Below, in pieces: positions 25,888-34,335 of a stretch of DNA of 64,000 bases. The notes under the pieces were generated by a model, which was given only the letters and a program-made list of their open reading frames with translations, was not told where the DNA came from and searched no databases. Positions within the stretch are counted from its first letter, which is position 1. Each line of letters opens with the position of its first letter. Source of the DNA: Micromonospora_G sp040676775 (lineage in GTDB: Bacteria > Actinomycetota > Actinomycetes > Mycobacteriales > Micromonosporaceae); the NCBI RefSeq assembly GCF_040676775.1, contig NZ_JBFAPP010000013.1, forward strand, positions 1 to 64,000. Direction: 5' to 3'. The position numbers were made by a program, and so were the translations under genes.

Positions 25888-27057
25888 GTGTTGTTCCGCA
25901 GCTGGGCGGCGGGGACGGTGGACCGGCCGTGGCCGGACGTCGCCACCGTCGCCGACCACGTCGACGTCGACCATCTGGTGGTGACCCGGCACGCCCTGGT
26001 CCGCCAGGTGCTCGCCGACCCGCAGACGTACCGGCCGGACAACGCGCTGGACGCGATGAGTCCGGTGCCGATCGCCGCCCTGCGGATCCTCGCCGGGTAC
26101 GGCTTCCGCCTGCCGCCGACGCTGGCGAACAACAGTGGACACAGCCACCCGGCGATCCGGACCATCGTCGCCGACGCGCTGCACCCGAAGCGGGTCGCCG
26201 AGCAGCAGGAATGGCTGACCGGCGTGGTGCGTACGCGGGTGGACCGGCTCTGCGCCGAGCTGGCCGCCGGCCGCCCCGTCGACCTGTACGCCGACCTCGC
26301 CGCCGACCTGCCGCTGCTGGTGCTCGCCCGGCTGGTCGACCTGCCCGACGCCCGGATCGACGTGGTCAAGGAGTTCACCCGGTCCGCGCTCGAACTGTTC
26401 TGGGCCCCGGTCGACCCCGTACGCCAGCAGCACCTGGCCGCGATCGTCGGCCGCTTCCACACCGTGCTGCGGGAGTTCGCCACCACCGGTTCCGGGCTCG
26501 CCGCCCGGTTGCGCGAAGCCGGCCACCCCACGGACGTGGTGGTGGGGGCCCTGTTCTTCCTGCTGGTCGCCGGGCAGGAGACGACGTCGCAGTTCCTGAC
26601 CCTGCTGCTGCACCGGCTCACCGGGGAACCGGAGGTGCTGCGCGCACTGACCGACGGCACGGTCGAGGTGGCCGACGTGGTGGAGGAGGGGCTGCGGCTG
26701 GAGCCGCCGATCGTCACCTGGCGTCGGGTCGCCGCCCGGGACACCACACTCGGCGGGGTCGACGTACCGGCGGGGCGCAGCGTCGTACTCTGGCTCGCCC
26801 GTGCCGGACGCGACCCGGCGGTGGTCGCGGAGCCGGAGGAGTTCCGGCCCGGCCAGCCCGGCTCGCGCCGACACCTCGCCTTCGGTGCTGGCGCACACCG
26901 CTGCGTCGGCGCCCAGCTCACCCGGATGGAGGCCGCGGTCGTGGTGGCCGCAACCGCGCCGCTGCTGCGCGACGTCACCGTGCTGCGCGCACCCTGGTGC
27001 CCGGACAACCTCTCCTTCCGCATGCCGGACGCCCTGGTCGTCGCCCGCCCGCGCTAG
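25888..27057 (+). CDS. Cytochrome P450
   Basis: A 389-residue bacterial class P450. The heme-ligand loop is FGAGAHRCVGAQL with Cys339, the I-helix has LLVAGQETTSQ, and the K-helix carries EEGLRLEPP (E-x-x-R). It oxidises a small molecule using electrons from a ferredoxin that is not encoded nearby. The substrate is unknown. The GTG at 25888 lies six bases after TAGCGT, which fits a leaderless mRNA; that box overlaps the stop of the methyltransferase gene. Confidence 0.93.
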   Translation: MLFRSWAAGTVDRPWPDVATVADHVDVDHLVVTRHALVRQVLADPQTYRPDNALDAMSPVPIAALRILAGYGFRLPPTLANNSGHSHPAIRTIVADALHPKRVAEQQEWLTGVVRTRVDRLCAELAAGRPVDLYADLAADLPLLVLARLVDLPDARIDVVKEFTRSALELFWAPVDPVRQQHLAAIVGRFHTVLREFATTGSGLAARLREAGHPTDVVVGALFFLLVAGQETTSQFLTLLLHRLTGEPEVLRALTDGTVEVADVVEEGLRLEPPIVTWRRVAARDTTLGGVDVPAGRSVVLWLARAGRDPAVVAEPEEFRPGQPGSRRHLAFGAGAHRCVGAQLTRMEAAVVVAATAPLLRDVTVLRAPWCPDNLSFRMPDALVVARPR

Positions 27058-27082
27058 CCAGTACGGCCGGGCGACGACCGGG

Positions 27083-27098
27083 CCTGACGAAGGTCAGG
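27083..27098. promoter_or_regulatory. NarL-type response regulator box before the ABC operon
   Basis: CCTGACGAAGGTCAGG is an inverted repeat, TGAC-GAAG-GTCA at its core. A matching CGAC-GAAA-GTCA lies at 31976-31987 before the histidine kinase gene. LuxR/NarL-type regulators beside ABC exporters often bind such sites. Confidence 0.55.
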
Positions 27099-27185
27099 AC
27101 CGTTCGGTGCCGTTCGGGTGCGGCGCCCGACCCTGCCGGATTCCTACCGTCGACCCATCACGACGGGGGAACCCAGGGAGGCTTC

Positions 27186-28223
27186 ATGATCACCTTGACC
27201 GGGCTGACGAAACGCTTCGGCGCCTCGACAGCCGTCGACCACCTGAGCCTGGACATCGCGCCGGGACGGGTCACCGGTTTCCTCGGCCCGAACGGCGCCG
27301 GCAAGTCCACCACCATGCGGATGATCCTCGGCCTGGACCGGCCCACCGCCGGCACCGCGCTGGTCGGCGGTCGGCCGTACGCGAGCCTGCGGCACCCGCT
27401 GCGGCACGTCGGCGCGCTGCTCGACGCGAAGGCCGTCCATCCGGGCCGGACCGCACGCGCACACCTGCGCGCGATGGCGCACAGCAACGGCATCCCGGTC
27501 CGACGGGTCGACGAGGTACTGGCCACGGTCGGCCTGACCGGCGTCGCCGGCAAGCGGGCCGGCACCTTCTCCCTCGGCATGGGCCAGCGGCTCGGCATCG
27601 CCGGCGCCCTGCTCGGTGATCCGGGGGTGCTGATGTTCGACGAACCCGTCAACGGGCTCGACCCGGACGGGGTGCGCTGGATCCGCCAGCTCATGCGCTC
27701 CCTCGCCGCCGAGGGACGTACCGTCTTCGTCTCCAGTCACCTGATGAGCGAGATGCAGCTCACCGCGGACCAGCTCGTGGTGATCGGCAGGGGCCGGCTG
27801 ATCGTCGACGCCCCGATCGCCGAGGTGATCGCGGGCAGCTCACGCACCGTGGTCCGGGTGCGCAGCCCACAACCGGCGGGACTCGCCGCGCTGCGCGACC
27901 GGCTGGCCGCGCGGTCGGTCACCGTCGAGCCGGGCGACGCCGACGAGCTGCTGGTCTCCGGGGCCGACGTCGCCCTGGTCGGCGACCTGGCCCACGATCT
28001 CGGCGTACGACTGCACGAGCTGAGCACCCGCGAGGCGTCCCTGGAACAGGCGTACCTGGAACTGACCGCGGACAGCCTCGAATACTCCGGCCCCGCCACC
28101 AGCCCTGCCACCGGGCCCGCCACCAGCCCTGCCACCGGGCCCGCCACCGGCCGTGCCACCAGCCCTGCCACCGTGACCGCTACCAGCCCTGCCATCGGGC
28201 CGGACCCGCAGGAGCGCGCATGA
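27186..28223 (+). CDS. ABC transporter ATP-binding protein
   Basis: A 345-residue ATPase of the drug/lantibiotic exporter type (CcmA/BcrA group). Walker A is GPNGAGKS at residues 34-41. The signature is SLGMGQRLGIA and Walker B is VLMFDEPVNGLDPDG. The C-terminal 30 residues are a repeat of ATSPATGP-type units, absent from relatives. The ATG at 27186 is preceded by AGGGAGG. Its TGA overlaps the ATG of the permease gene (ATGA at 28220-28223). The convergent two-component system downstream probably controls the pair. Confidence 0.9.
   Translation: MITLTGLTKRFGASTAVDHLSLDIAPGRVTGFLGPNGAGKSTTMRMILGLDRPTAGTALVGGRPYASLRHPLRHVGALLDAKAVHPGRTARAHLRAMAHSNGIPVRRVDEVLATVGLTGVAGKRAGTFSLGMGQRLGIAGALLGDPGVLMFDEPVNGLDPDGVRWIRQLMRSLAAEGRTVFVSSHLMSEMQLTADQLVVIGRGRLIVDAPIAEVIAGSSRTVVRVRSPQPAGLAALRDRLAARSVTVEPGDADELLVSGADVALVGDLAHDLGVRLHELSTREASLEQAYLELTADSLEYSGPATSPATGPATSPATGPATGRATSPATVTATSPAIGPDPQERA
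28090..28200 (+). repeat. In-frame 24-bp repeats at the ATPase C terminus
   Basis: Degenerate copies of a unit containing ACCAGCCCTGCCACCGGGCC encode alternating ATSPATGPATG residues. They end just before the overlap with the permease gene. Confidence 0.75.
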
Positions 28224-29161
28224 GCACCGTACCGACCCGTGGACTCGACCCGGCCGCATCCTCGTCACCGGCCCGGGGGTCGGCGCCGACCGCTGGGGTG
28301 CCGACCGGCGGCGGGCTCGCCGCTGGAGTGCCGACCGGCGGCGGGCTCGCCGCTGGGCCGCCGACCGGCGGCGGGCTCGCCGCTGGAGTGCCAACCGGCG
28401 GCGGACTGGCTGGCGCGGTGGCCAGCGAGTGGACCAAACTCTGGTCGGTCCGCTCGGTCTGGTGGGCGCTGCTCGCCGGTTTCCTGCTGATGGCCGCGAC
28501 CGCCGCCCAACTGGCGATCTACGTCCAGAACAGCAACACCAGCGTCGACCCGACCGACGACCGGGGCGTGGTCGCGCTCGGCCGGATCGCGATCGACTCG
28601 GTCGAACCGACCCAGTTCGCCGTGCTCGCGATGGCGATGCTGGTGATCACCGCCGAGTACAGTTCCGGCACCATCCGGGCCACCCTGCAATGGACCCCGT
28701 CGCGGGGTCACGTCATCCTCGCCAAGACCATCGTCGTCGCCGGGGTCACCTTCGTACTGGGGGTGCTGCTCGGGGCGCTCGGTACGCTGGTCGCCGCCCC
28801 GATCCTCGGTGACTGGGGCCGGTACGAGCCCACCGAGACCCTCGGGGACGTGCTCGGAGTCGGGGCGTACCTGGCACTGATCTCGGTGTTCACCCTCGGG
28901 GTGGGGGCGGCGCTGCGGGGCGCGGTCGCCACCCTCACCTCGGTTTTCCTGGTCCTCACCGTGGTGCCGGCAACACTCGGGCTCACCAACGTGACGTTCG
29001 TCCAGCGGATCGCCGACGCCATGCCAGGCACCGCCGGCCTGCATTTCCTACGCGGCGACACCGACCCGTACCCCCCGCCGGTCGGCCTGCTCCTGCTCAC
29101 CACCTGGGCAGCACTCGCTCTCCTGTCCGGCCACACGGTCCTCCACCGCCGCGACGCCTGA
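28220..29161 (+). CDS. ABC transporter permease
   Basis: A 313-residue membrane protein with about six helices. The first is after SEWTKLWSVRSVWWALLAGF, the usual start of ABC-2-type permeases of this family. TAEYSSGTIRATL is the conserved coupling segment. Its first 65 residues are four near-identical copies of a ten-residue unit like VPTGGGLAAG, unlike relatives. It forms an exporter with the ATPase before it; the substrate is unknown. It ends before a double hairpin at 29178-29228. Confidence 0.88.
   Translation: MSTVPTRGLDPAASSSPARGSAPTAGVPTGGGLAAGVPTGGGLAAGPPTGGGLAAGVPTGGGLAGAVASEWTKLWSVRSVWWALLAGFLLMAATAAQLAIYVQNSNTSVDPTDDRGVVALGRIAIDSVEPTQFAVLAMAMLVITAEYSSGTIRATLQWTPSRGHVILAKTIVVAGVTFVLGVLLGALGTLVAAPILGDWGRYEPTETLGDVLGVGAYLALISVFTLGVGAALRGAVATLTSVFLVLTVVPATLGLTNVTFVQRIADAMPGTAGLHFLRGDTDPYPPPVGLLLLTTWAALALLSGHTVLHRRDA
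28298..28412 (+). repeat. In-frame 30-bp repeat at the permease N terminus
   Basis: Four near-perfect copies of a 30-base unit encode VPTGGGLAAG and variants. It lies immediately after the ATGA junction and faces the 24-bp repeat at the ATPase C terminus. Confidence 0.8.
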
Positions 29162-29177
29162 CCCAACCCAACCCCGC

Positions 29178-29228
29178 GGGGCTGTGGCGTTCCGTTACCC
29201 CAATAGGGGCAGTGATTCGCCACAGCCC
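29178..29228 (+). terminator. Nested double hairpin after the ABC operon
   Basis: GGGCTGTGGCG (29179-29189) pairs with CGCCACAGCCC (29218-29228). Inside lies a second stem, CCCC-AATA-GGGG. It is a likely transcription end for the ABC operon. Confidence 0.6.
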
Positions 29229-29336
29229 TGCGCCCGGCCGTGCCTCTTGCTGGGACCGCACGGTGACAGGTGGCACGGCACACGGTGGGATGTGCGTACG
29301 TCGGCGCCGGTCACGGCTCACGATCTGACCGTTGCC

Positions 29337-29540
29337 ATGGACTACCGGCAGTTCAGCCTCTCCGGCGGGATGCTCGGTGACGCGGACCTGTCACTGCTCT
29401 TGAGGGAGGCGTACTCCGGGCCGCACATCGCCACCGACCGCCACACCGCACTCAGGCCCTGGCCCCCCACCCCGACCACCCCGACCCGAGGGGTTGATCA
29501 TGAAGTTAGCGACTCAAAATCGCCCTGGCGACGTCGCTAA
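29337..29540 (+). other. Short ORF of unknown origin, possible fragment
   Basis: The ATG at 29337 starts MDYRQFSLSGGMLGDADLSL and then an ordinary-looking stretch for about 40 codons before running into proline-rich sequence and the inverted repeat at 29493. No ribosome site is seen. The first 40 residues have the look of a real protein N terminus. I do not recognise it; it may be a gene fragment. The rest of 29229-29490 shows nothing else. Confidence 0.25.
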
Positions 29541-29553
29541 CTTCATGATCAAC
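29493..29553. repeat. 21-bp inverted repeat overlapping the response regulator 3' end
   Basis: The left arm (29493-29513) starts GTTGATCATGAAGTTAGC and is perfectly complementary to the right arm (29533-29553), with a 19-base spacer. It is a likely bidirectional terminator, but the coding frame of the response regulator runs through the right arm and stops inside the spacer-left arm part at 29506-29508. Confidence 0.8.
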
Positions 29554-30216
29554 GGGGCGGGGTGGGGTGGGGGTGGTCAGGTTGGCTTCGTGGGCGAGGA
29601 TGGCTGCTTGGACGCGGTTGCGGACGTTCAGGCGGGTGAAGATGGTGCTGAGGTAGCCCTTTACGGTTCCCTCTACCAGGAAGAGCCGGCGGGCGATCTC
29701 GGCGTTGGAGAGGCCGGCCCCGACCAGCGCCAGCACCTCGCGTTCCCGTTCGGTGAGCGCCGAGGTCAGCTCCCGGGCGGCCGGGCCGCGGGACATCCGC
29801 TCCCCACCGAGGGTCAGCACCCGCCGCGCCACCGTCGGTGACAGGTACGCGGCACCGTCGGCGACCGCCCGTACGCCGGCGATCAGTTCCCTCGGGTCGC
29901 CGGACTTGACCAGGAACCCGCTGGCCCCGTCGCCGATCGCGCGGGAAATGTAGTCGTCCTCGCCGAACGTGGTCAGCATGACCACCTCGGTCTCCGGCAC
30001 CAACCGACGGATCTCCGCCCCGGCGGCGAGGCCGTCCAGCCGGGGCATCCGGATGTCCAACAGCGCCACCCGGGGCCGGTGCGCGCGGACCAGCTCGACC
30101 GCGGCCCGACCGTCGGCCGCCTCGGCGACCACCTCGATCTCCGGGTCGGTGGCCAGGATCGCCCGTACCCCGGCGCGGATCATCGCCTCGTCGTCGGCCA
30201 GCAGGACCGGGATCAT
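29506..30216 (-). CDS. LuxR/NarL-family response regulator
   Basis: A 236-residue two-component regulator. The receiver domain shows LLADDEAMIRAG, the phospho-acceptor in VALLDIRMP, and the lysine in FLVKSGD. The LuxR helix-turn-helix is LTEREREVLALVGAGLSNAEIARRL. The ATG at 30216 follows GAGGAG. The last 16 residues are encoded by the inverted repeat at 29493-29553 and are not part of the family, so the original stop was probably lost. It is preceded by its kinase gene, 22 bases away, and likely controls the convergent ABC exporter. Confidence 0.9.
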   Translation of the reverse strand: MIPVLLADDEAMIRAGVRAILATDPEIEVVAEAADGRAAVELVRAHRPRVALLDIRMPRLDGLAAGAEIRRLVPETEVVMLTTFGEDDYISRAIGDGASGFLVKSGDPRELIAGVRAVADGAAYLSPTVARRVLTLGGERMSRGPAARELTSALTEREREVLALVGAGLSNAEIARRLFLVEGTVKGYLSTIFTRLNVRNRVQAAILAHEANLTTPTPPRPVDHEVSDVARAILSR

Positions 30217-30238
30217 CACATCTCCTCGTAGCCAGGGC

Positions 30239-31939
30239 TCAGCCGGGCAGTTCGTCCTTGGCCACCAGCCGCCCGTCCGCGAAACAGAGCCGGTACGCGG
30301 GCAGCGCCAGCGGGAAGTTGCCGTCGGTGTAGAACTCGCAGGCCGCGTTCGCCGGTACCGGACCGGTATTCTTGGCCAACCCCTGCGCCTGCCGGCCGGG
30401 CAGCATCGATGCCAGCTCCGTACGCGGCGCCCCGATCCGCAGCCGCTCGAACTCGGAGCGATGCAGCACCGAGTCGAACGTGACGAACGGGTAGTAGACC
30501 AGCGACAGCATGGCGGCGATCGCCAGCGGGGCGGTGACCGCCACCAGCAGGCTGCGCCGGACCCGGCGCCGCTGTGCGCGTAGACCGTCGTCGGTCGCCG
30601 ACCCGGCGGGTGGCCGTACCGTCGTGTCGGGGTCGGCGGTGACACCGTGGGTGACCAGCGGCAACCGGGCGACCACCGCGAACCCACCGGCTTGCGGCCC
30701 GGCGGCCAGCGTGCCACCGGCCAGCCGCACCCGCTCGCGCAGCCCGAGCAGCCCGGTGCCGGCCGACACCGGTACGGGCAGCGGTCCGGCCGGCGGCCGA
30801 CCGTTGTGCACCCGCACCTCGATCCGTTCCGCCGTCCGGTCGACCTCGACCGTCACGGGTGCGCCGGGGGCGTGGCGGGCGGCGTTGGTCAGGGCTTCCT
30901 GCACCACCCGGTGCACCGCCCGCCCGACCATCATCGGCAGCTCCGGGTCAGTCTCCGCCGGGCGGGTTTCCGCCGGGTACTCCGGGTCGGTCTCCGCCGG
31001 GCGGGTTTCCACCAGGTACTCCGGGTCGGTCTCCGCCGGCAGCTCCGGGTCGGTTTCCGCCGGGTGCTCCCCGTCGCGAGGCCGAGCGAGGTGGTCTGCG
31101 CGCCGCTGCGGCCAGCGCAGCTCGACCGCTAGACCGGCCGCCGTCGCCCGGTCGACCAGTTCGGTGACGCTTTCGTCGACCGGCCGGGTCGGTGCCGTAC
31201 CCGCGTCCTCCCGCAGCACACCGATGATCTCGCGCAGCCGGTCGGTGGCGACGGCCACACTGGCCCGGAGTTCACCCGCGGCGGCCCGTTGCCCGTCGTC
31301 CAGGCCGGGGGCGAGCTCCAACGCACCGGCACGCAGCGCGATCAGGCTCAGGTCGTGGCCGAGCGAGTCGTGCATGTCCCGCGCGATCCGTGCCCGTTCC
31401 CGCATCCGGACCCGTTCGGCCGCGCCGGCCTGCTCCCGTTCGAGCAGTTCCGCCCTGGCCCACCCGGCCCGGACCAGCTCACCGTGCTGACGCCGGTAGC
31501 GGCCCAGCAGCCAGGGGAAGACCCCGAGGAAGAGCAGCATGGTGGCGAGCAGGAACCAGGTGGCCAGTCCGCTGTCCAGCACCCAGAGGTTCAGGCCGGA
31601 GCCGCCCGCCGCGATCACCGCGAAGACCAGCCCGGCCGGTCGGGCCCGTGCCATCCGCAGACCGGCGAGGTAACCCAGCACCGGGATCGCGAACAGGAAG
31701 TTGCCGTCCAGCAGGGTCGGCAGGATCACCAGGACCAGGGCGACCAGTGGTTGGCGCCGGCTGACCGCCACCGCGATCCCCAGCAGCAACGGTTCGGCGA
31801 CGAGCAGAACTTCGTCGTACGGTCGGGCCGGCGGGCTGGCCAGCGCAGCGACGATCGGTGCGGCGAGCGCCGCCCAGAGCAGCAGGTCCAACACCGCACC
31901 CCGCCGCCGGTCCCCCAGGCCCTGCCACCAACCCACCAC
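30239..31939 (-). CDS. Sensor histidine kinase with C-terminal membrane extension
   Basis: A 566-residue kinase. About five N-terminal helices are followed by a HisKA_3 box, ARDMHDSLGHDLSL, with the phospho-accepting His. The HATPase domain has VVQEALTNAARHAPG and GTGLLGLRERV. Between the two lies a tandem acidic insert of AETDPE-like units (about 45 residues). After the ATPase domain a further helix (SLLVAVTAPLAIAAMLSLVYYPF) leads to about 85 residues ending CEFYTDGNFPLALPAYRLCF, probably outside the cell. That extension is not usual for the family and could be a second sensor. GTG 31939 is six bases after TAGCCT, a leaderless start. Confidence 0.88.
   Translation of the reverse strand: MVGWWQGLGDRRRGAVLDLLLWAALAAPIVAALASPPARPYDEVLLVAEPLLLGIAVAVSRRQPLVALVLVILPTLLDGNFLFAIPVLGYLAGLRMARARPAGLVFAVIAAGGSGLNLWVLDSGLATWFLLATMLLFLGVFPWLLGRYRRQHGELVRAGWARAELLEREQAGAAERVRMRERARIARDMHDSLGHDLSLIALRAGALELAPGLDDGQRAAAGELRASVAVATDRLREIIGVLREDAGTAPTRPVDESVTELVDRATAAGLAVELRWPQRRADHLARPRDGEHPAETDPELPAETDPEYLVETRPAETDPEYPAETRPAETDPELPMMVGRAVHRVVQEALTNAARHAPGAPVTVEVDRTAERIEVRVHNGRPPAGPLPVPVSAGTGLLGLRERVRLAGGTLAAGPQAGGFAVVARLPLVTHGVTADPDTTVRPPAGSATDDGLRAQRRRVRRSLLVAVTAPLAIAAMLSLVYYPFVTFDSVLHRSEFERLRIGAPRTELASMLPGRQAQGLAKNTGPVPANAACEFYTDGNFPLALPAYRLCFADGRLVAKDELPG
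30946..31070 (-). repeat. In-frame repeat encoding the acidic kinase linker
   Basis: Imperfect tandem copies based on GGGTCGGTCTCCGCCGG encode AETDPE and AETRP units between the HisKA_3 and HATPase domains. Confidence 0.75.
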
Positions 31940-31975
31940 TCGGCCAGGCTAGCGGCCCCCGACCTGCACCGACAC

Positions 31976-31987
31976 CGACGAAAGTCA
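31976..31987. promoter_or_regulatory. NarL-type box before the kinase gene
   Basis: CGACGAAAGTCA, matching TGACGAAGGTCA at 27085-27096. It lies just upstream of the -35 position of the kinase promoter (-10 box TAGCCT on the minus strand at 31946-31951), a place suited to activation. Confidence 0.5.
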
Positions 31988-32009
31988 GGTGGGTACGCCG
32001 GTCACCCGC

Positions 32010-32741
32010 TCAGTGCACATCGTCGGCCCAGGTGCGCCAGTCGTCGAGTACGCCGTACAAGGCGGGGGTGAGCCAGCCCGGGGCGGACCGCCGGAACACG
32101 CCGGGATCCATCCCCCCGGCCCCGTCCGGCAGCGCACCCACCATGTTCGGCACCAGCTCGCTGAGGTTGGCCCAGTGGACCAGTTCCGGCTCGTTCGGCC
32201 ACGCCCCGAGCACCACCCCGGCCGGCACCGCCCGCCGCTCCAGCGCCTCCAGGGTGAGCGCGGTGTGGTTCAGCGTGCCCAGCCCGGCGCGGCTGACCAC
32301 CACCGCTGGCGCACCGAGCGAGACCGCGAGGTCGGCGACCGTCCACGCCTCGCCGGAGGGGCGTACGCCCATCGGCACCAGCAGCCCGCCGGCTCCCTCG
32401 ACCAGCACCAGGTCGTGCTTGTCGGCTTCGGCGCGTACCGCGTCAACGACCGCGTACAGCTCCAGCGGCTCCAGCGCCGCGACCCTCGCCGCGGCCAGCG
32501 GGGCGAGCGGTTCGGGGAAGTTGGCCAGCGTACGGGCGGTCAGTGGGGCGGCGAGCCGGTTCACGATGTCGATGTCCGACGGTGCGCCGGTGGCCGTACC
32601 GGTCTGGCCGGGTTTGATGACCGCGACCCGCAGCCCGGCCGCCTGCGCGGCGGCGGTGATCGCGGCGGTGACCACGGTCTTGCCGACGTCGGTGTCCGTG
32701 CCGGTGACCAGGATCGGGCCACGCCACGAGCTGCCGCTCAC
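32010..32741 (-). CDS. bioD: Dethiobiotin synthase
   Basis: Closes the ureido ring of dethiobiotin using CO2 and ATP. The 243-residue protein has the P-loop ILVTGTDTDVGKT and the segments VIKPGQTG and LVEGAGGLLVPMG. The frame is open far upstream through a repeat, but family similarity starts at the GTG at 32741, which is preceded by GGGGGG. It is the distal gene of a bioF-bioD unit, separated from bioF by a 39-base repeat. Together with bioB at 34336 it gives the last three steps of biotin synthesis; bioA is not in the window. Confidence 0.92.
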   Translation of the reverse strand: MSGSSWRGPILVTGTDTDVGKTVVTAAITAAAQAAGLRVAVIKPGQTGTATGAPSDIDIVNRLAAPLTARTLANFPEPLAPLAAARVAALEPLELYAVVDAVRAEADKHDLVLVEGAGGLLVPMGVRPSGEAWTVADLAVSLGAPAVVVSRAGLGTLNHTALTLEALERRAVPAGVVLGAWPNEPELVHWANLSELVPNMVGALPDGAGGMDPGVFRRSAPGWLTPALYGVLDDWRTWADDVH

Positions 32742-32768
32742 CGGACACCCCCCACGACCGTGCCACGG

Positions 32769-32850
32769 CACGCGGGCTGCCCGGTCCCGGACCGATCGCG
32801 GGTGCGGCACGCGGGCTGTCCGGTCCCGGACCGATCGCGGGTGCGGCACG
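32769..32850. repeat. 39-bp tandem repeat between bioF and bioD
   Basis: Two copies (32769-32807 and 32808-32846) differ at one base, followed by a short partial copy. Each begins CACGCGGGCTG. It fills most of the 118-base gap between the two biotin genes. Confidence 0.85.
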
Positions 32851-32859
32851 CGGTTCCGT

Positions 32860-33996
32860 TCACGGGGCACACTCCACGATCACGTCGAGGGCCCGGTCGA
32901 AGTCGGCCCGCGGTACCCCGGTGTTGATCGTCAGCCGCAGCCGGGACCGGGTGTCCGGAGTGGACGGTGGGCGGAAGCAGCCGACCGCGACGCCCCGGTC
33001 CAGGCAGTCGGCGGCCCAGGCGGTCGCCGCCTCGGGGCCCGGCGCGGTCACCGAGATCACCCCGGCCGCCGGTGTCGACACGTCCAACCCGGCCAGGCCG
33101 AGGCGGCGCGCGGCCGTGGTCGCCCGGTCGGCCAGTTCCGCGCGCAGCGGCTCCCCGGCCCGGGCCAGCCCGGTCGCGGCGAGCACACCCGCGGCCACGG
33201 CCGGCGGCAGCGCGGTGTCGTAGATGAAGGTGCGGCCGGTCTCCACCAGGTGCCGGACCAGCTCCGCCGGGCCGGCGACCACACCGCCGGCTCCGCCGAG
33301 CGCCTTGGAGAGCGTCGCGGTGACCACCACGTCCGGTGCGCCGGCCAGGCCGGCGTCGGCCACCGCGCCGGCTCCACCGGGACCGCGTACGCCCACCGCG
33401 TGCGCGTCGTCGACCAGCAGCAACGCACCGTGGCGGCGGGCCACCTCGTGCAGCCGGGCCAGCGGGGCGAGATCCCCGTCGACGGAGAAGACCGACTCGG
33501 TGACCACCACCGCCGGACGGCCGGGTGCCGCCGCCAGGGCGGCCTCGACGGCGGTCACGTCGTTGTGCGGGGTGACGACGGTCTGCGCGCCGGACAGCCG
33601 GCACCCGTCGATCAGCGAGGCGTGGTTGTGCGCGTCCGAGACGAGCAGCGTACGCGGGCGGACCAGGGCGCGTACGGCACCGAGGTTGGCCAGGTATCCG
33701 GAGGAGTAGACGAGGGCCCGCTGCGCACCGAACCAGTCGGCGAGGGCCTGTTCCAGTGCGGTGTGCAGGTCGGTCGAGCCGCGTACCAGGCGGGATCCGG
33801 TGGCGCCCAGGCCGTACCGGTGCAGTGCCTCGGTGGCGGCGGCGGTGACCTCCGGGTGTCGGGCCAGCCCGAGGTAGTCGTTGCCGGCGAGGTCGGTCAC
33901 CGGGTCGTCGTCGCCGCGCGGGCGCAGTTGCCGGGTCAGCCCCGCCTTGGCCCGTAGCTGGGCACGCCGGTCCAGCGCCTCCAGCCAACTCGCCAC
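32860..33996 (-). CDS. bioF: 8-amino-7-oxononanoate synthase
   Basis: A 378-residue PLP enzyme that joins pimeloyl thioester and alanine in biotin synthesis. Features are DLAGNDYLGLARHPEV, GLGATGSRLVRGSTDLH, SDAHNHASLIDG, LLLVDDAHAVGVRG and the PLP lysine in TATLSKALGGAGG. The GTG at 33996 is preceded by GAGGAG. It is read away from bioB, and the 339-base gap between them must hold both promoters. Confidence 0.94.
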   Translation of the reverse strand: MASWLEALDRRAQLRAKAGLTRQLRPRGDDDPVTDLAGNDYLGLARHPEVTAAATEALHRYGLGATGSRLVRGSTDLHTALEQALADWFGAQRALVYSSGYLANLGAVRALVRPRTLLVSDAHNHASLIDGCRLSGAQTVVTPHNDVTAVEAALAAAPGRPAVVVTESVFSVDGDLAPLARLHEVARRHGALLLVDDAHAVGVRGPGGAGAVADAGLAGAPDVVVTATLSKALGGAGGVVAGPAELVRHLVETGRTFIYDTALPPAVAAGVLAATGLARAGEPLRAELADRATTAARRLGLAGLDVSTPAAGVISVTAPGPEAATAWAADCLDRGVAVGCFRPPSTPDTRSRLRLTINTGVPRADFDRALDVIVECAP

Positions 33997-34335
33997 GTCG
34001 ACTCCTCGTCTGCCCGTCCCGCGTCGGGACCTCCCGACCCGTCCCGTGCTCCGCCGGCCCGATCAGTTTCCGCGACCAGCCGACCCGTCCCGACCGGCGA
34101 AAATTACCACTTCGCCGGGCGCCGCCCGGGAAGGCGGGCCGTACGCCGGACCCGATCCGCGGGGCCGACGCCGGGCGACGGTCACCTTAGCCGGTTCGGG
34201 CGTGCGGCACGACGGGGCCGGTTGCGGTGCTGGCGACGGCGGTTACGGTCGGACCGGTGGCGGGGCCCGCGGACACGATCACCCGGGCAGCCGGCGGCTC
34301 CCATCGATGGCCGAACCGCCTTGTAGGGTACGACC
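33997..34335. promoter_or_regulatory. Divergent bioF-bioB promoter region
   Basis: No gene is supported. CGGCGAA (34095-34101) and TTCGCCG (34111-34117) form an inverted repeat around AATTACCAC. On the minus strand this includes TAATTT, a possible -10 box for bioF. TAGGGT at 34324-34329 is the likely -10 box of bioB. A biotin-responsive regulator could act here, but no known site is recognised. Confidence 0.45.
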
